This document shows, piece after piece, positions 8,844 through 16,755 of a stretch of DNA of 64,000 nucleotides (within the stretch, counting starts at the first letter, position 1; each line of letters opens with the position of its first letter). This DNA is from Plantactinospora sp. BC1 (lineage in GTDB: Bacteria; Actinomycetota; Actinomycetes; Mycobacteriales; Micromonosporaceae), in the NCBI RefSeq assembly GCF_003030345.1, contig NZ_CP028158.1, forward strand, positions 7,316,001 through 7,380,000. Reading direction: 5' to 3'. The notes beneath the pieces were generated by a model that was not told where the DNA came from, made no database searches, and saw nothing but the letters and a program-made list of their open reading frames with translations. The position numbers and the translations under genes are program-made.

Positions 8844-9791
8844 TCAGGGGATGGCCAGCCGCTCCGGCACCCCGCGACCCGTCCGGGGCGGCGCTCCAGG
8901 TGCCACCACCGGAGTGCCGGTCGGGGTCACCAGCGCCCGCGCGGCGACCGCCGCCCGGCGTCGGCGCGGCACCACGGCCCGGCCGGCGAAGACGTCGTAC
9001 CCGGCGGCGACCACCTCGTCGAGGATTCCGCCGTAGAGCAGGTAGGCGGTGCGGATGCAGGACTGCGAGGCCGGGGCGAGCAGGGTCACCCCGGGCGCCG
9101 CGGCGAGGTAGTGCGCCCGGGCGCGGCTCACCTCGTACTCGATCAGTTGCCGGATCCGCGGCGTGGCCCGCCCCCGCCGCGCCGCGTCGACCAGGTCGGC
9201 CGGGGCGACCCCGAACCTGGCCAGGTCCTCCGCCGGCAGGTAGACCCGGCCCCGGCCGAGATCCTCGGCGACGTCCCGGATGAAGTTGGTGAGCTGGAAG
9301 GCGAAGCCGAGCTGCCGGGCCGGCTCCCGGGCGGCGGCCGGGTCGGCGCTGCCCAGGATCGGCAGCATCATCGTGCCGATCGCCGCCGCCGACCCTTCCA
9401 TGTAGTCGAGCAGGTCGGCGTAGCGGGGATAGCTGGTCACGGTCAGGTCCATCGCCATGCTGCGCAGGAACGCCGCGAAGTCCGCCCGGTCGAGGTCGAA
9501 GACCGCGATGGTGTGCAGCACGGCCGGCAGCAGCGGATCGGCCACCGGCTCGCCGCGCAGCCCGGCGAGGAACCGCTCCGACCAGTCGGCGAGCCGGGCC
9601 GTCCGGACCGGGGTCGGCAGTTCCTCGGTGCGGTCCACGATCTCGTCGGCGTACCGGGTGAAGCCGTAGAGCGCGTGCACGTGACGCCGTTTCCAGGCGG
9701 GCAGCAGCCTGGTCGCGAGATAGTAGGTCCGGCCGTGCCGTTTGTGCAGCTCACGGCAGCGCTCATAGGACCCGCCGAGACTGGTGTCCAC
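8844..9791 (-). CDS. crtB: Phytoene synthase (squalene/phytoene synthase family)
   Basis: A 315-residue prenyltransferase condensing two geranylgeranyl diphosphates to phytoene. Both metal-binding Asp-rich motifs are seen: ADEIVD in FTRYADEIVDRTEEL and DVAEDLGRG within NFIRDVAEDLGRGRVYLP. The start GTG at 9791 has GGAGG upstream. It is divergently transcribed from crtI across a 191-bp gap, and crtI is followed by idi, giving a compact carotenoid set. A squalene-type homologue (HpnC/D) is the alternative, but the neighbouring desaturase favours crtB. The C-terminal about 50 residues are Arg/Pro-rich and probably disordered. Confidence 0.85.
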   Translation of the reverse strand: MDTSLGGSYERCRELHKRHGRTYYLATRLLPAWKRRHVHALYGFTRYADEIVDRTEELPTPVRTARLADWSERFLAGLRGEPVADPLLPAVLHTIAVFDLDRADFAAFLRSMAMDLTVTSYPRYADLLDYMEGSAAAIGTMMLPILGSADPAAAREPARQLGFAFQLTNFIRDVAEDLGRGRVYLPAEDLARFGVAPADLVDAARRGRATPRIRQLIEYEVSRARAHYLAAAPGVTLLAPASQSCIRTAYLLYGGILDEVVAAGYDVFAGRAVVPRRRRAAVAARALVTPTGTPVVAPGAPPRTGRGVPERLAIP

Positions 9792-9806
9792 CGACCCTCC
9801 AGGAGT

Positions 9807-9827
9807 ATCGACGCATCAATCGACGCA
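9807..9827. repeat. Short direct repeat in the crtB-crtI divergent promoter
   Basis: ATCGACGCA occurs twice (9807-9815 and 9819-9827), 12 bp apart, close to the crtB start. It could be a regulator site, for instance for the MerR protein encoded downstream of idi. No consensus supports that yet. Confidence 0.35.
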
Positions 9828-9982
9828 ACTCGTAGGCTTCAGGGTACGCTCGATCGGCTCTCGGGTGGGCGGTTCGCGGCCCGGCCAGGTGTCAACAAGG
9901 GATCTTTCAGCTACAAAAACGGAAGAAGGATGCCTTCGGCGACCTGGGGCGCAGGATGATGGTCGATCCAGGAGGTGATCGG

Positions 9983-11470
9983 GTGCGAACCGTGGGTGGA
10001 CGGACCGACCGGGTGGTGGTGGTCGGCGCCGGGCTCGGCGGCCTCGCCTGCGCCCTGCACCTGGCCGGCGCCGGCCGCCAGGTCACCGTGCTGGAGCGCG
10101 AGGCCGTACCGGGCGGACGGGCCGGCCGGCTCAGCGTCGACGGCTACGAGTTCGACACCGGACCGACCGTGCTGACCATGCCCGACCTGATCGCGGAGGC
10201 GCTCGGCGCGGTCGGCGAGGAGCTGGACGACTGGCTCGACCTCGTCCCGCTCGACCCGGCGTACCGGGCGCACTATCCGGACGGGTCCACCCTGGACGTC
10301 GTCACCGACACCGCCCGGATGGCCGGGGAGATCGCCCGGGTCTGCGGCCCCCGGGAGGCCGACGGCTACCTGCGGTTCGTCGACTACGCCCGCCGGCTCT
10401 GGCAGCTCGAACGCGCCGACTTCATCGACCGCAACCTGGACCGCCCGACCGACCTGCTCACCGCCAACCTGGTCCGGCTGGTGGCCGCCGGTGCGTTCCG
10501 GCGGTTGCAGACCAAGATCGACCAGTTCTTCGCCGACCCGCGTACCCGGCGGATCTTCTCCTTCCAGGCCATGTACGCCGGCCTCGCCCCGCACGACGCG
10601 CTCGCCATCTACACCGTGATCTCCTACCTCGACTCGGTCGCCGGGGTCTACTTCCCGCGCGGCGGCATCCATGCCGTCTCCCGGGCCCTGGCCGGCGCCG
10701 CCGAGAAGCACGGCGTGCAGATCCGGTACGGCAGCACCGTCGAGCGGGTGGAGACCTCGGCCGGCCGGGCCACCGGGGTACGCACCACCGACGGCTCGGT
10801 CGTCCCCGCCGACGTGGTGGTACTCAACCCGGACCTGCCGGTGGCATACCGTGACCTGCTCCCCGACGGCGCCCCGCCGCGCCGGCTGCGCTACTCGCCG
10901 TCCTGTGTCGTGCTGCACGTCGGCGCCCGGCAGGGCTACCGGGGCATCGCCCACCACAACATCCACTTCGGGCGGGCCTGGCGGCGCACCTTCGACGAGG
11001 TGATCCGGCGCGGCGAGCTGATGTCGGACCCGTCGCTGCTGGTCACCAACCCGAGCCGGACCGACCCGTCGACGGCACCCGCCGACCGGCACGGCTACTA
11101 CGTGCTCGCCCCGGTGCCGAACCTCGACCGGGGCGCCGGACTCGACTGGCGCGGCGACCTGCCCCGGCGGTACGCGGACGAACTGCTGGCCACCCTGGAA
11201 CGCCGGGGCTACGTCGGGCTGGCCGACAGCGTCGAGGTACTCCGGACCGTCACCCCGGCCGACTGGGCCGACGCGGGGATGGCCGCCGGTACCCCGTTCG
11301 CGGCCGCGCACAGCCTGTGGCAGACCGGCCCGTTCCGCCCCGGCAACCTGCACCGCGACCTGCCCAACGTGGTGTTCGTGGGTTCCGGCACGCAGCCCGG
11401 GGTGGGCGTGCCTATGGTGATGATCTCCGGGAAGCTCGCCGCCGCCCGGGTGACTGGAGGTGGCCGATGA
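9983..11470 (+). CDS. crtI: Phytoene desaturase / carotenoid desaturase
   Basis: A 495-residue FAD-dependent desaturase. The N-terminal Rossmann motif is VVVVGAGLGGLACALHLAG (about 11-29), followed by the ERE residue ending the second strand and VPGGRAG. The C-terminal carotenoid-desaturase motif is GSGTQPGVGVPMVMISGK. It introduces the conjugated double bonds into phytoene at the membrane. I chose GTG 9983 because GGAGGT sits 6 nt upstream; an in-frame ATG at 9956 lacks such a site. The stop overlaps the idi start (ATGA), so the two are translationally coupled. The number of desaturation steps cannot be read from sequence. Confidence 0.88.
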   Translation: MRTVGGRTDRVVVVGAGLGGLACALHLAGAGRQVTVLEREAVPGGRAGRLSVDGYEFDTGPTVLTMPDLIAEALGAVGEELDDWLDLVPLDPAYRAHYPDGSTLDVVTDTARMAGEIARVCGPREADGYLRFVDYARRLWQLERADFIDRNLDRPTDLLTANLVRLVAAGAFRRLQTKIDQFFADPRTRRIFSFQAMYAGLAPHDALAIYTVISYLDSVAGVYFPRGGIHAVSRALAGAAEKHGVQIRYGSTVERVETSAGRATGVRTTDGSVVPADVVVLNPDLPVAYRDLLPDGAPPRRLRYSPSCVVLHVGARQGYRGIAHHNIHFGRAWRRTFDEVIRRGELMSDPSLLVTNPSRTDPSTAPADRHGYYVLAPVPNLDRGAGLDWRGDLPRRYADELLATLERRGYVGLADSVEVLRTVTPADWADAGMAAGTPFAAAHSLWQTGPFRPGNLHRDLPNVVFVGSGTQPGVGVPMVMISGKLAAARVTGGGR

Positions 11471-12201
11471 CAGCCGACCGCGACACGCCGGGCCGGGACG
11501 ACGGGGCGGACCGGCCGGAACACGGCGCGGCGCGGGGCCGCCCGACCGACCGGGAACGGCACCTGGTGGAGCTGGTCGACGAGGCCGGCGCCCCGCTCGG
11601 TGCCCGTACGGTCGACGAGGCGCACCGGTCGCCGGGCCAGCTCCACCGGGCCTTCTCCGTACTGCTGGTCGACGCGGCCGGGCGGATCCTGCTCCAGCAG
11701 CGGGCCGCCGCCAAGACCCGGTTCCCGCTGCGCTGGGCCAACACCTGCTGCGGGCATCCGGAACCCGGGCAGGCGCTCGACACCGCCGCCGGCCGGCGAC
11801 TGCGCGAGGAACTCGGCATCGAGGCCGTACCGCTGACCGAGATCGGGGTCTATCTCTACCGGGCCGAGGACCCCGGCACCGGCCGGGTGGAATACGAGTA
11901 CGACCACGTGCTGCGCGGCGACTTCGACGCCGGCCGGGCGGTGCTGCCCGACCCGGACGAGGTGGCCGACCTGCGCTGGGTACACCCCGACGAGCTGCGG
12001 GCCGGGCTGGACGCCGACCCGGAGGCGTACGCGCCGTGGCTGGGTGGGGTGCTCAGCCGGCTGACCGGCCCGGCACAGTCGTCGCCGGCCGGTGCACCGT
12101 CCGGGCCACCGCGCCGGTCGGGCAACCGTGGCCGGTGGGAGCAGGTCCCGGCCCCCACGGGTCAGGAGGAGAACCCGGCGGAGCGGTCGGGTGGCCGATG
12201 A
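11467..12201 (+). CDS. idi: Isopentenyl-diphosphate delta-isomerase, type 1
   Basis: A 244-residue Nudix-fold isomerase converting IPP to DMAPP. It shows the Cys motif NTCCGHP (92-98, catalytic Cys94 or Cys95), the Nudix-like RLREELG (111-117), and the Glu-containing EYEYDHV (142-148). About 30 extra N-terminal residues and a Pro/Gly-rich tail of about 50 residues extend beyond the usual domain. Its ATG overlaps the crtI stop, and its end overlaps the next gene's GTG by 11 nt. It therefore supplies prenyl precursors to the same carotenoid operon. Confidence 0.9.
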   Translation: MTADRDTPGRDDGADRPEHGAARGRPTDRERHLVELVDEAGAPLGARTVDEAHRSPGQLHRAFSVLLVDAAGRILLQQRAAAKTRFPLRWANTCCGHPEPGQALDTAAGRRLREELGIEAVPLTEIGVYLYRAEDPGTGRVEYEYDHVLRGDFDAGRAVLPDPDEVADLRWVHPDELRAGLDADPEAYAPWLGGVLSRLTGPAQSSPAGAPSGPPRRSGNRGRWEQVPAPTGQEENPAERSGGR

Positions 12202-13117
12202 CGCGCTGAGCGCCGGTGCTGTCGCGCGGCGGCTCGGCATCGCCGTCACCACCCTGCGGAGCTGGCACCGGCGGTACGGGCTGGGCCCGAGCCGGCACGT
12301 CCCGGGTCAGCACCGGCGGTACAGCGTCGAGGACCTCGACCGGCTGGACGTGATGCGCCGGCTGACCGCCGAGGGGGTCGCCCCGGCCGAGGCGGCGCAC
12401 TGGGCGCGCCGGGGCACCGTACCCGGGAAGGAGCCGGACCGGGACGGGCCGCTGCCGGCGCGGGCCGGTGGCGGCACGGCGATCGCGGTGGGCCGGGCCG
12501 GGCCGGCGGCCCGGGGCCTGGCGCGGGCCGCGATGCGGCTCGACCCGCTGGCGATGCGCGCCGGCATCAGCGCGGCGATCGAGGCCGACGGCGTCGTCAC
12601 CGCCTGGGAGCGGGTGCTCCGGCCGGTGCTGGCCGGCATCGGCGACCGGCACGCCGCCAGCGCGGCGTTCGTCGAGGTGGAGCACCTGCTGTCCCGGTGC
12701 GTGTCGGAGGCGCTGGCGGCGGTGCCCCGACCGCCGGCCGGCGCGGCGCCACCCCGGATCCTGCTCTCCTGCGCCGACGAGGAGCAGCACAGCCTGCCGC
12801 TGGAGGCGCTCGCCGCCGCGCTCGCCGAGGCCGGCGTGCACTGCCGGCTGCTCGGCGCGCGGGTGCCGGTGCCGGCCCTGGTCGAGGCCGTGGCGCGGAC
12901 CGCCCCGCAGGCCGTGCTGGTCTGGTCGCAGCTACCGGCGACCGGCGACCCGGCCCAGCTCGACGCGGTGCGGGCCGGCGCCTGGCCGCCGCCGCTGCTG
13001 GCCGCCGCCGGCCCCGGCTGGCCGTCCGAGCTGCTGCCCTCCGGGGTACGCAGGCCGGCGACGCTGACCGAGGCGGTGGCGATGCTGCGGGACGTACCCG
13101 GATCTTCGGGGCGCTGA
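12191..13117 (+). CDS. MerR-family regulator with C-terminal cobalamin-binding-type domain (LitR/CarH-like)
   Basis: A 308-residue regulator. Residues about 8-75 form a MerR helix-turn-helix (AGAVARRLGIAVTTLRSWHR, then PSRHVPGQHRRYSVEDLDRL). Residues about 105-180 form a helical domain, and 188-300 a B12-like Rossmann domain starting ILLSCADEEQH. The architecture is that of the light-sensing carotenoid regulators LitR/CarH, and its place in the crtI-idi operon fits. Compared with CarH, EH is retained at 164-165 and a His at 200 lies where the lower cobalt ligand belongs. However, the Trp of the Wx9EH motif is His154, the adjacent His is Ala, and the DxHxxG-like motif reads EQHSLP. Cobalamin or light sensing is therefore uncertain. 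I chose GTG 12191 as the start; the frame is open further upstream inside idi. Confidence 0.78.
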   Translation: MADDALSAGAVARRLGIAVTTLRSWHRRYGLGPSRHVPGQHRRYSVEDLDRLDVMRRLTAEGVAPAEAAHWARRGTVPGKEPDRDGPLPARAGGGTAIAVGRAGPAARGLARAAMRLDPLAMRAGISAAIEADGVVTAWERVLRPVLAGIGDRHAASAAFVEVEHLLSRCVSEALAAVPRPPAGAAPPRILLSCADEEQHSLPLEALAAALAEAGVHCRLLGARVPVPALVEAVARTAPQAVLVWSQLPATGDPAQLDAVRAGAWPPPLLAAAGPGWPSELLPSGVRRPATLTEAVAMLRDVPGSSGR

Positions 13118-13207
13118 CTCGGCTACCGAGCATTCGGGACATCGCCACCGTACGCACTCCGCTAACGTGGGTCAGCCGTAACCCGAAATCCCCTCGGGAG
13201 CCGCCCG

Positions 13208-13999
13208 ATGACCCGACGTACGGCGCTCGCCGCCGGCCTCGTCCTGCTGGTGCTGCTGTCCACCGGATGCGCGAACCAGCAGCCGGCGCCGGCCAGGTCA
13301 CCGCTGCCCTATCCGCCGATTCCGCAGGTGACGGCGACGGCGACCCCCGCACCGACCCAGCCGCCGGCCAAACCGAGCCGGAAGAAGCCGGCCCCCCGGG
13401 GCACCGTCGGCCCGCTGAACACCCAGCGGCTGACCGGGGTACGCGGGGTCGCGCTGACCTTCGACGACGGCCCGCATCCACTGTGGACGCCGAAGGTGCT
13501 CGACCAGCTCCGCAGGGCCGGGGTGCGGGCCACCTTCTGCGTGGTGGGGGTGAAGGTCCGCAAGTACCCGGCGCTGGTACGACGGATCGTCCGCGAGGGC
13601 CACACGCTCTGCAACCACAGTTGGCAGCACGATCTGAAGCTGGGCACCCGGAGCGCGGCGCAGATCCGGGCCGACCTGCGCCGGACCAACCAGGAGATCC
13701 AGCGGGCGGTACCCGGGGTCAAGGTGCGGCACTACCGGCAACCGGGCGGCAAGTGGACCCCGGCCGTGGTCGGAGTGTCCCGGGCCCTCGGCATGAAGCC
13801 GCTGCACTGGGACGTCGACCCGGTGGACTGGGACGACACCAGCACCGTGGAGATCAGCCGGCGGGTGGCCGAGCAGGCCCGGCCCGGCTCGATCGTGCTG
13901 CTGCACGACGGCGGCGGTGATCGAAGTCGCACCCTCGGCGCCTGCCCCCAGGTGATCAGCTCCCTGAAGCGGAAGTACGGGATAACCCGGCTGAGGTGA
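13208..13999 (+). CDS. Polysaccharide deacetylase (NodB domain) lipoprotein
   Basis: A 263-residue cell-surface carbohydrate esterase family 4 enzyme. The lipoprotein signal ends at LSTGC (Cys21) and is followed by a Pro-rich linker to about residue 65. NodB motifs follow: TFDDGPHP (84-91, catalytic and metal Asp86/87), HSWQH metal histidines (137-141), RQPGG (177-181), WDVDPVDW (201-208) and LLHDG with His233. It probably deacetylates peptidoglycan or another cell-wall glycan. A 90-bp gap separates it from the regulator gene, so it may have its own promoter. It ends just before a tRNA cluster. Confidence 0.9.
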   Translation: MTRRTALAAGLVLLVLLSTGCANQQPAPARSPLPYPPIPQVTATATPAPTQPPAKPSRKKPAPRGTVGPLNTQRLTGVRGVALTFDDGPHPLWTPKVLDQLRRAGVRATFCVVGVKVRKYPALVRRIVREGHTLCNHSWQHDLKLGTRSAAQIRADLRRTNQEIQRAVPGVKVRHYRQPGGKWTPAVVGVSRALGMKPLHWDVDPVDWDDTSTVEISRRVAEQARPGSIVLLHDGGGDRSRTLGACPQVISSLKRKYGITRLR

Positions 14000-14137
14000 G
14001 GCGGTTTAGGGCGGTTTGTCCGATGGGCAATACCGGTTTGGTCGGGCGGCTGGCCATCACGTATGCTTTCGGAGCCTCCGGCGGGGCCGGATGGGAGCAC
14101 AGCCGCTGAAGTTGTCATGTGCAATGATGGCGGGGCC

Positions 14138-14210
14138 GCCCTCATCGTCTAGCGGCCCAGGACGCCGCCCTTTCAAGGCGGTAGCACGGGTTCGAATCCC
14201 GTTGGGGGCA
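14138..14210 (+). tRNA. tRNA-Glu (anticodon TTC)
   Basis: A 73-nt cloverleaf. The acceptor GCCCTCA pairs with the 3' end TTGGGGGC, with discriminator A. The anticodon stem CCGCC/GGCGG encloses loop CTTTCAA, and the T-arm is CGGGTTCGAATCCCG. CCA is not encoded. First of a three-tRNA cluster. Confidence 0.95.
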
Positions 14211-14247
14211 CGACCCCGGTCTCGACCGGGGACAGCAGTAAGAGCAA

Positions 14248-14324
14248 GGTCCTGTGGAGCAGTTGGAGTGCTCGCCGCCCTGTCAAGGCGGAGGTCGCGG
14301 GTTCAAGTCCCGTCAGGACCGCCA
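14248..14324 (+). tRNA. tRNA-Asp (anticodon GTC)
   Basis: Acceptor GGTCCTG pairs with CAGGACC; discriminator G at 14321 is followed by an encoded CCA (14322-14324). The anticodon loop CTGTCAA lies between CCGCC and GGCGG. The T-arm is GCGGGTTCAAGTCCCGT. It lies 37 bp after tRNA-Glu. Confidence 0.95.
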
Positions 14325-14427
14325 GCGCCGCTCGCCGCGCGTGCAAACGCGCGGCGGTCTGCGTTTCGGCCCGGATGATCGGGACGGCAGCGGGTAGGCC
14401 GGACCGGTAACATGTGCCGAGTAACCC

Positions 14428-14501
14428 GGCCAGGTAGCTCAGTTGGTACGAGCGTCCGACTGAAAATCGGAAGGTCGGCGGTTCGACCCCGCCCCTGGCC
14501 A
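14428..14501 (+). tRNA. tRNA-Phe (anticodon GAA)
   Basis: Acceptor GGCCAGG pairs with CCTGGCC, discriminator A. The D-arm has AGCTCAGTTGGT, the anticodon loop TGAAAAT gives GAA, and the T-arm is GGCGGTTCGACCCCGCC. CCA is not encoded. Last gene of the cluster, followed by a terminator. Confidence 0.95.
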
Positions 14502-14524
14502 CATAGCCTTTCGCCGGGCTATCA

Positions 14525-14570
14525 GAGCGGCCCCCACCAGCGGAAACGCCGGACGGGGGCCGCTCTATTT
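14525..14570 (+). terminator. Rho-independent terminator of the tRNA cluster
   Basis: An 11-bp perfect stem (GAGCGGCCCCC / GGGGGCCGCTC) with a 19-nt loop, directly followed by TATTTT. It lies 23 bp after tRNA-Phe. This is one of the few hairpins in the window with a T-rich tail. Confidence 0.85.
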
Positions 14571-14902
14571 TCGCACCCGGTGAAGGCGTGCCCGGTGAAG
14601 GCTGGTGGATCATCTGTCGGCCGGTTTGGTCGCACCAGCTCTTGCAGTAGCGATGCGAGTTGGCGGTACCTCATCGTGGCGATCACTGATCATCCGACGT
14701 GCTGCAGAGCGGCCTGGCGGACAGTGCGTGCGGTGGCGTACTGCGAGGCGCGGCTCCAGTCTCCGGCGATGCCACCGGTCATCGACCCGCCCACCGGGCG
14801 CCAGCGGCCGTCCTCACGCCGGTGGTCGCCGTCGGTACTCCTCGATCAAGTGTCGCCGAACTGGAGGCCCGCATCCCGGCCGTTCGGGCGTAGCCTTCGA
14901 CG
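14571..14902. other. Gap with no recognisable gene
   Basis: About 330 bp between the tRNA terminator and the GNAT gene. Open frames here look like chance reading of GC-rich DNA, with no family motif or good ribosome-binding site. I see nothing definite in it. Confidence 0.5.
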
Positions 14903-15427
14903 GTGGTCGCCTACCGCCGGCTCGACGGCCCGTCCGCCACGCCGTTGTTCGCGCCGCTCGTCGAACTGTACGGCGTCGTGTATGCGGAGCCACCGTACGA
15001 GGAGGGCCCGGACGAGGTTGCCGGTTTCGCGGCGAGGCTTCCTGAGGAGTCCTCGCGGCCCGGCTTCGCCCTGGTCGCCGCCGAGGATGGCCTGGACCTG
15101 ATCGGCGCCGCCTATGGCTGGACGATGTCGCCGGGAGTGTGGTGGTCACGTGCCGACACCGCTCCGGCTCCCGAGATCCTGGCGGCGGCCAAGCTTGCGG
15201 TGATGGAATGGATCGTCCACCCCGACCACCGCCGGCAGGGCATCGGCGCCGAGCTGATGCGTCGACTCCTTGTCGGCCGCCCGGAGACGTGGGCAACCCT
15301 CGCATCCGACCCGCGATCCCTTGCCCGACGCCTGTACGAGCAGGCCGGCTGGCGGAAGGTCGGCACCTCACATCTGCCATGGGGGCCCGCTATGGATCTG
15401 CTCGTACTGCCCCTGCCAGTCCACTGA
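14903..15427 (+). CDS. GNAT-family N-acetyltransferase
   Basis: A 174-residue protein with the acetyl-CoA-binding signature VMEWIVHPDHRRQGIGAELM (about residues 98-117), whose RRQGIGA is the pyrophosphate-binding R/Q-x-x-G-x-G/A loop. The C-terminal beta-strand region LYEQAGWRKVGTSHL is typical of the fold. GTG 14903 is the likely start. The substrate is unknown, and the gene stands alone between the tRNA cluster and a convergent membrane-protein gene. Confidence 0.85.
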   Translation: MVAYRRLDGPSATPLFAPLVELYGVVYAEPPYEEGPDEVAGFAARLPEESSRPGFALVAAEDGLDLIGAAYGWTMSPGVWWSRADTAPAPEILAAAKLAVMEWIVHPDHRRQGIGAELMRRLLVGRPETWATLASDPRSLARRLYEQAGWRKVGTSHLPWGPAMDLLVLPLPVH

Positions 15428-15529
15428 TCGGGTCGGCGCCCCCAGCTACGGCTGCCCCACGACGGGGTGTTCCTAGATCGCCTAGCGTTTGGCCGGCCTG
15501 AGCAGGCCGGACGCTACCTGCAACGCGGG

Positions 15530-16012
15530 TCAGTCGCGGGGGGTGGTGCGGTGGTGGAGGCGGCTGAGGTCGTTGGCGAGCAGGGCGAAGAGCGCGAGCA
15601 GGGCGGCGAGGCCGGTACTGACCAGGATGGCGAAGCCGCGCTCGGCGCCGTCCGGCGCCAGCACGATTCCGAGTACCGCCGCGACGGCCGCGACCAGCAC
15701 CATCCCGATCCGGCCCACCCGGGCCAGCAGTACCGCTCGGGCCAGCCGGGCCGGATCCGGGGAGCCGGTGCCGAGGCCACGGCGGGCGTACCAGGCGGCG
15801 GTGGCGAGGGTGCCGGCGCCGAGCATGCCGGCCAGCCCGACGAGCGCCCAGGGCAGCCCGATCCGGTCGACGCCGGAGCGGCCCGCCGCCAGGCCCGCGC
15901 GGGCGACCAGGGCCGACACCAGCACCGCCAACAGGTACGACAACGCGATCCCCAGCAGTCGACGGCGTGCTCCACGCCCGTCGGTGCGGACCACGGTGGG
16001 ATCGTCGGGCAC
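15530..16012 (-). CDS. Small multi-pass membrane protein of unknown function
   Basis: A 160-residue hydrophobic protein with about four membrane segments: LLGIALSYLLAVLVSALVA, LPWALVGLAGMLGAGTLATA, IGMVLVAAVAAVLGIVLA and GFAILVSTGLAALLALFALL. An Arg-rich cytosolic N-terminus and the short tail LSRLHHRTTPRD flank them. It starts at GTG 16012 with AAGGAG upstream. I do not recognise the family. It is convergent with the GNAT gene, and nothing nearby suggests a role. Confidence 0.7.
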   Translation of the reverse strand: MPDDPTVVRTDGRGARRRLLGIALSYLLAVLVSALVARAGLAAGRSGVDRIGLPWALVGLAGMLGAGTLATAAWYARRGLGTGSPDPARLARAVLLARVGRIGMVLVAAVAAVLGIVLAPDGAERGFAILVSTGLAALLALFALLANDLSRLHHRTTPRD

Positions 16013-16207
16013 CTGGAACTCCTTCCCGCACCGCCGTCGCCCGACGCGGGCCAGGTCGGCCGCGCGAACAGCGTTCCGGGTCGATGCTAGTGCCGGGAGT
16101 CGGCACCGGCCTCGACAGCCATTGATGATCTACCGCTCGGCGCAGGGATCGACCGCCCGCCGATGCAAAGCTGCACAGCTCAGCAGCAGCCGGTATGGTC
16201 CCGGCGT

Positions 16208-16729
16208 ATGGGACAGGAGACTACGAACGCCTCCGACATCCAGCAGGACACAGGCACCTACTCCGTGCGCAGCAGCCTCCGTGTCCCGGGCCCGGCAGAC
16301 CGGGCCTTCGCTGCCTTCACCGAGGGTCTCGCCGACTGGTGGGTCAAGGAATACACCTGGTCCGGCCCGCAGAAGCTGGCCAAGCTCGGCATCGAGCCCG
16401 GTAGCGGCGGGATGCTGTACGAGATCGGTCCGCACGGGTTCCGCTCCGACTGGGGCCGGGTGCTGGACTGGCAGCCGCCCCGCCGCCTGGTCTTCAACTG
16501 GCAGATCGGCCCGGACCGGGCTCCGGTGCCGGACCCGGACCAGGCCAGTGTGGTGGAGGTGCGGTTCGCGCCGCAGGCCGACGGGAGCACCCTGGTCGAG
16601 GTGGAACACCGGGACTTCGACCGGCACGGCGAGGCCGCCGAGGGCTACCGCGAGGCGCTCACCGCCGGCTGGCACGAACTCCTCTCCCGGTACGCGAGCG
16701 CGGTCGAGAACTCCGCCGACCAGGACTGA
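16208..16729 (+). CDS. SRPBCC / AHSA1-like domain protein
   Basis: A 173-residue START-like fold protein: RSSLRVPGPADRAFAAFTEG at the N-terminus, a central DWQPPRRLVFNWQIG strand pair, and the C-terminal helix EALTAGWHELLSRYASAV. These match the polyketide cyclase/Hsp90-ATPase-activator homologue (AHSA1) group, which bind small hydrophobic ligands. I chose ATG 16208; the frame is open a little upstream but unconserved. The function is unknown. It is convergent with the FUSC gene, whose stop is 27 bp away. Confidence 0.8.
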   Translation: MGQETTNASDIQQDTGTYSVRSSLRVPGPADRAFAAFTEGLADWWVKEYTWSGPQKLAKLGIEPGSGGMLYEIGPHGFRSDWGRVLDWQPPRRLVFNWQIGPDRAPVPDPDQASVVEVRFAPQADGSTLVEVEHRDFDRHGEAAEGYREALTAGWHELLSRYASAVENSADQD

Positions 16730-16755
16730 CGACTCCGCAGCCCGACGGCTGTCGG

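Noticed and set aside
12092-12190. Longer start for the MerR-type regulator, inside idi.
   Set aside because: The extension is Arg/Pro-rich with no conserved residues, and a GTG at 12191 directly precedes the DNA-binding domain.
14412-15101. An open frame of about 229 codons starting in tRNA-Phe.
   Set aside because: It runs through a tRNA gene and its terminator and overlaps the GNAT gene in another frame.
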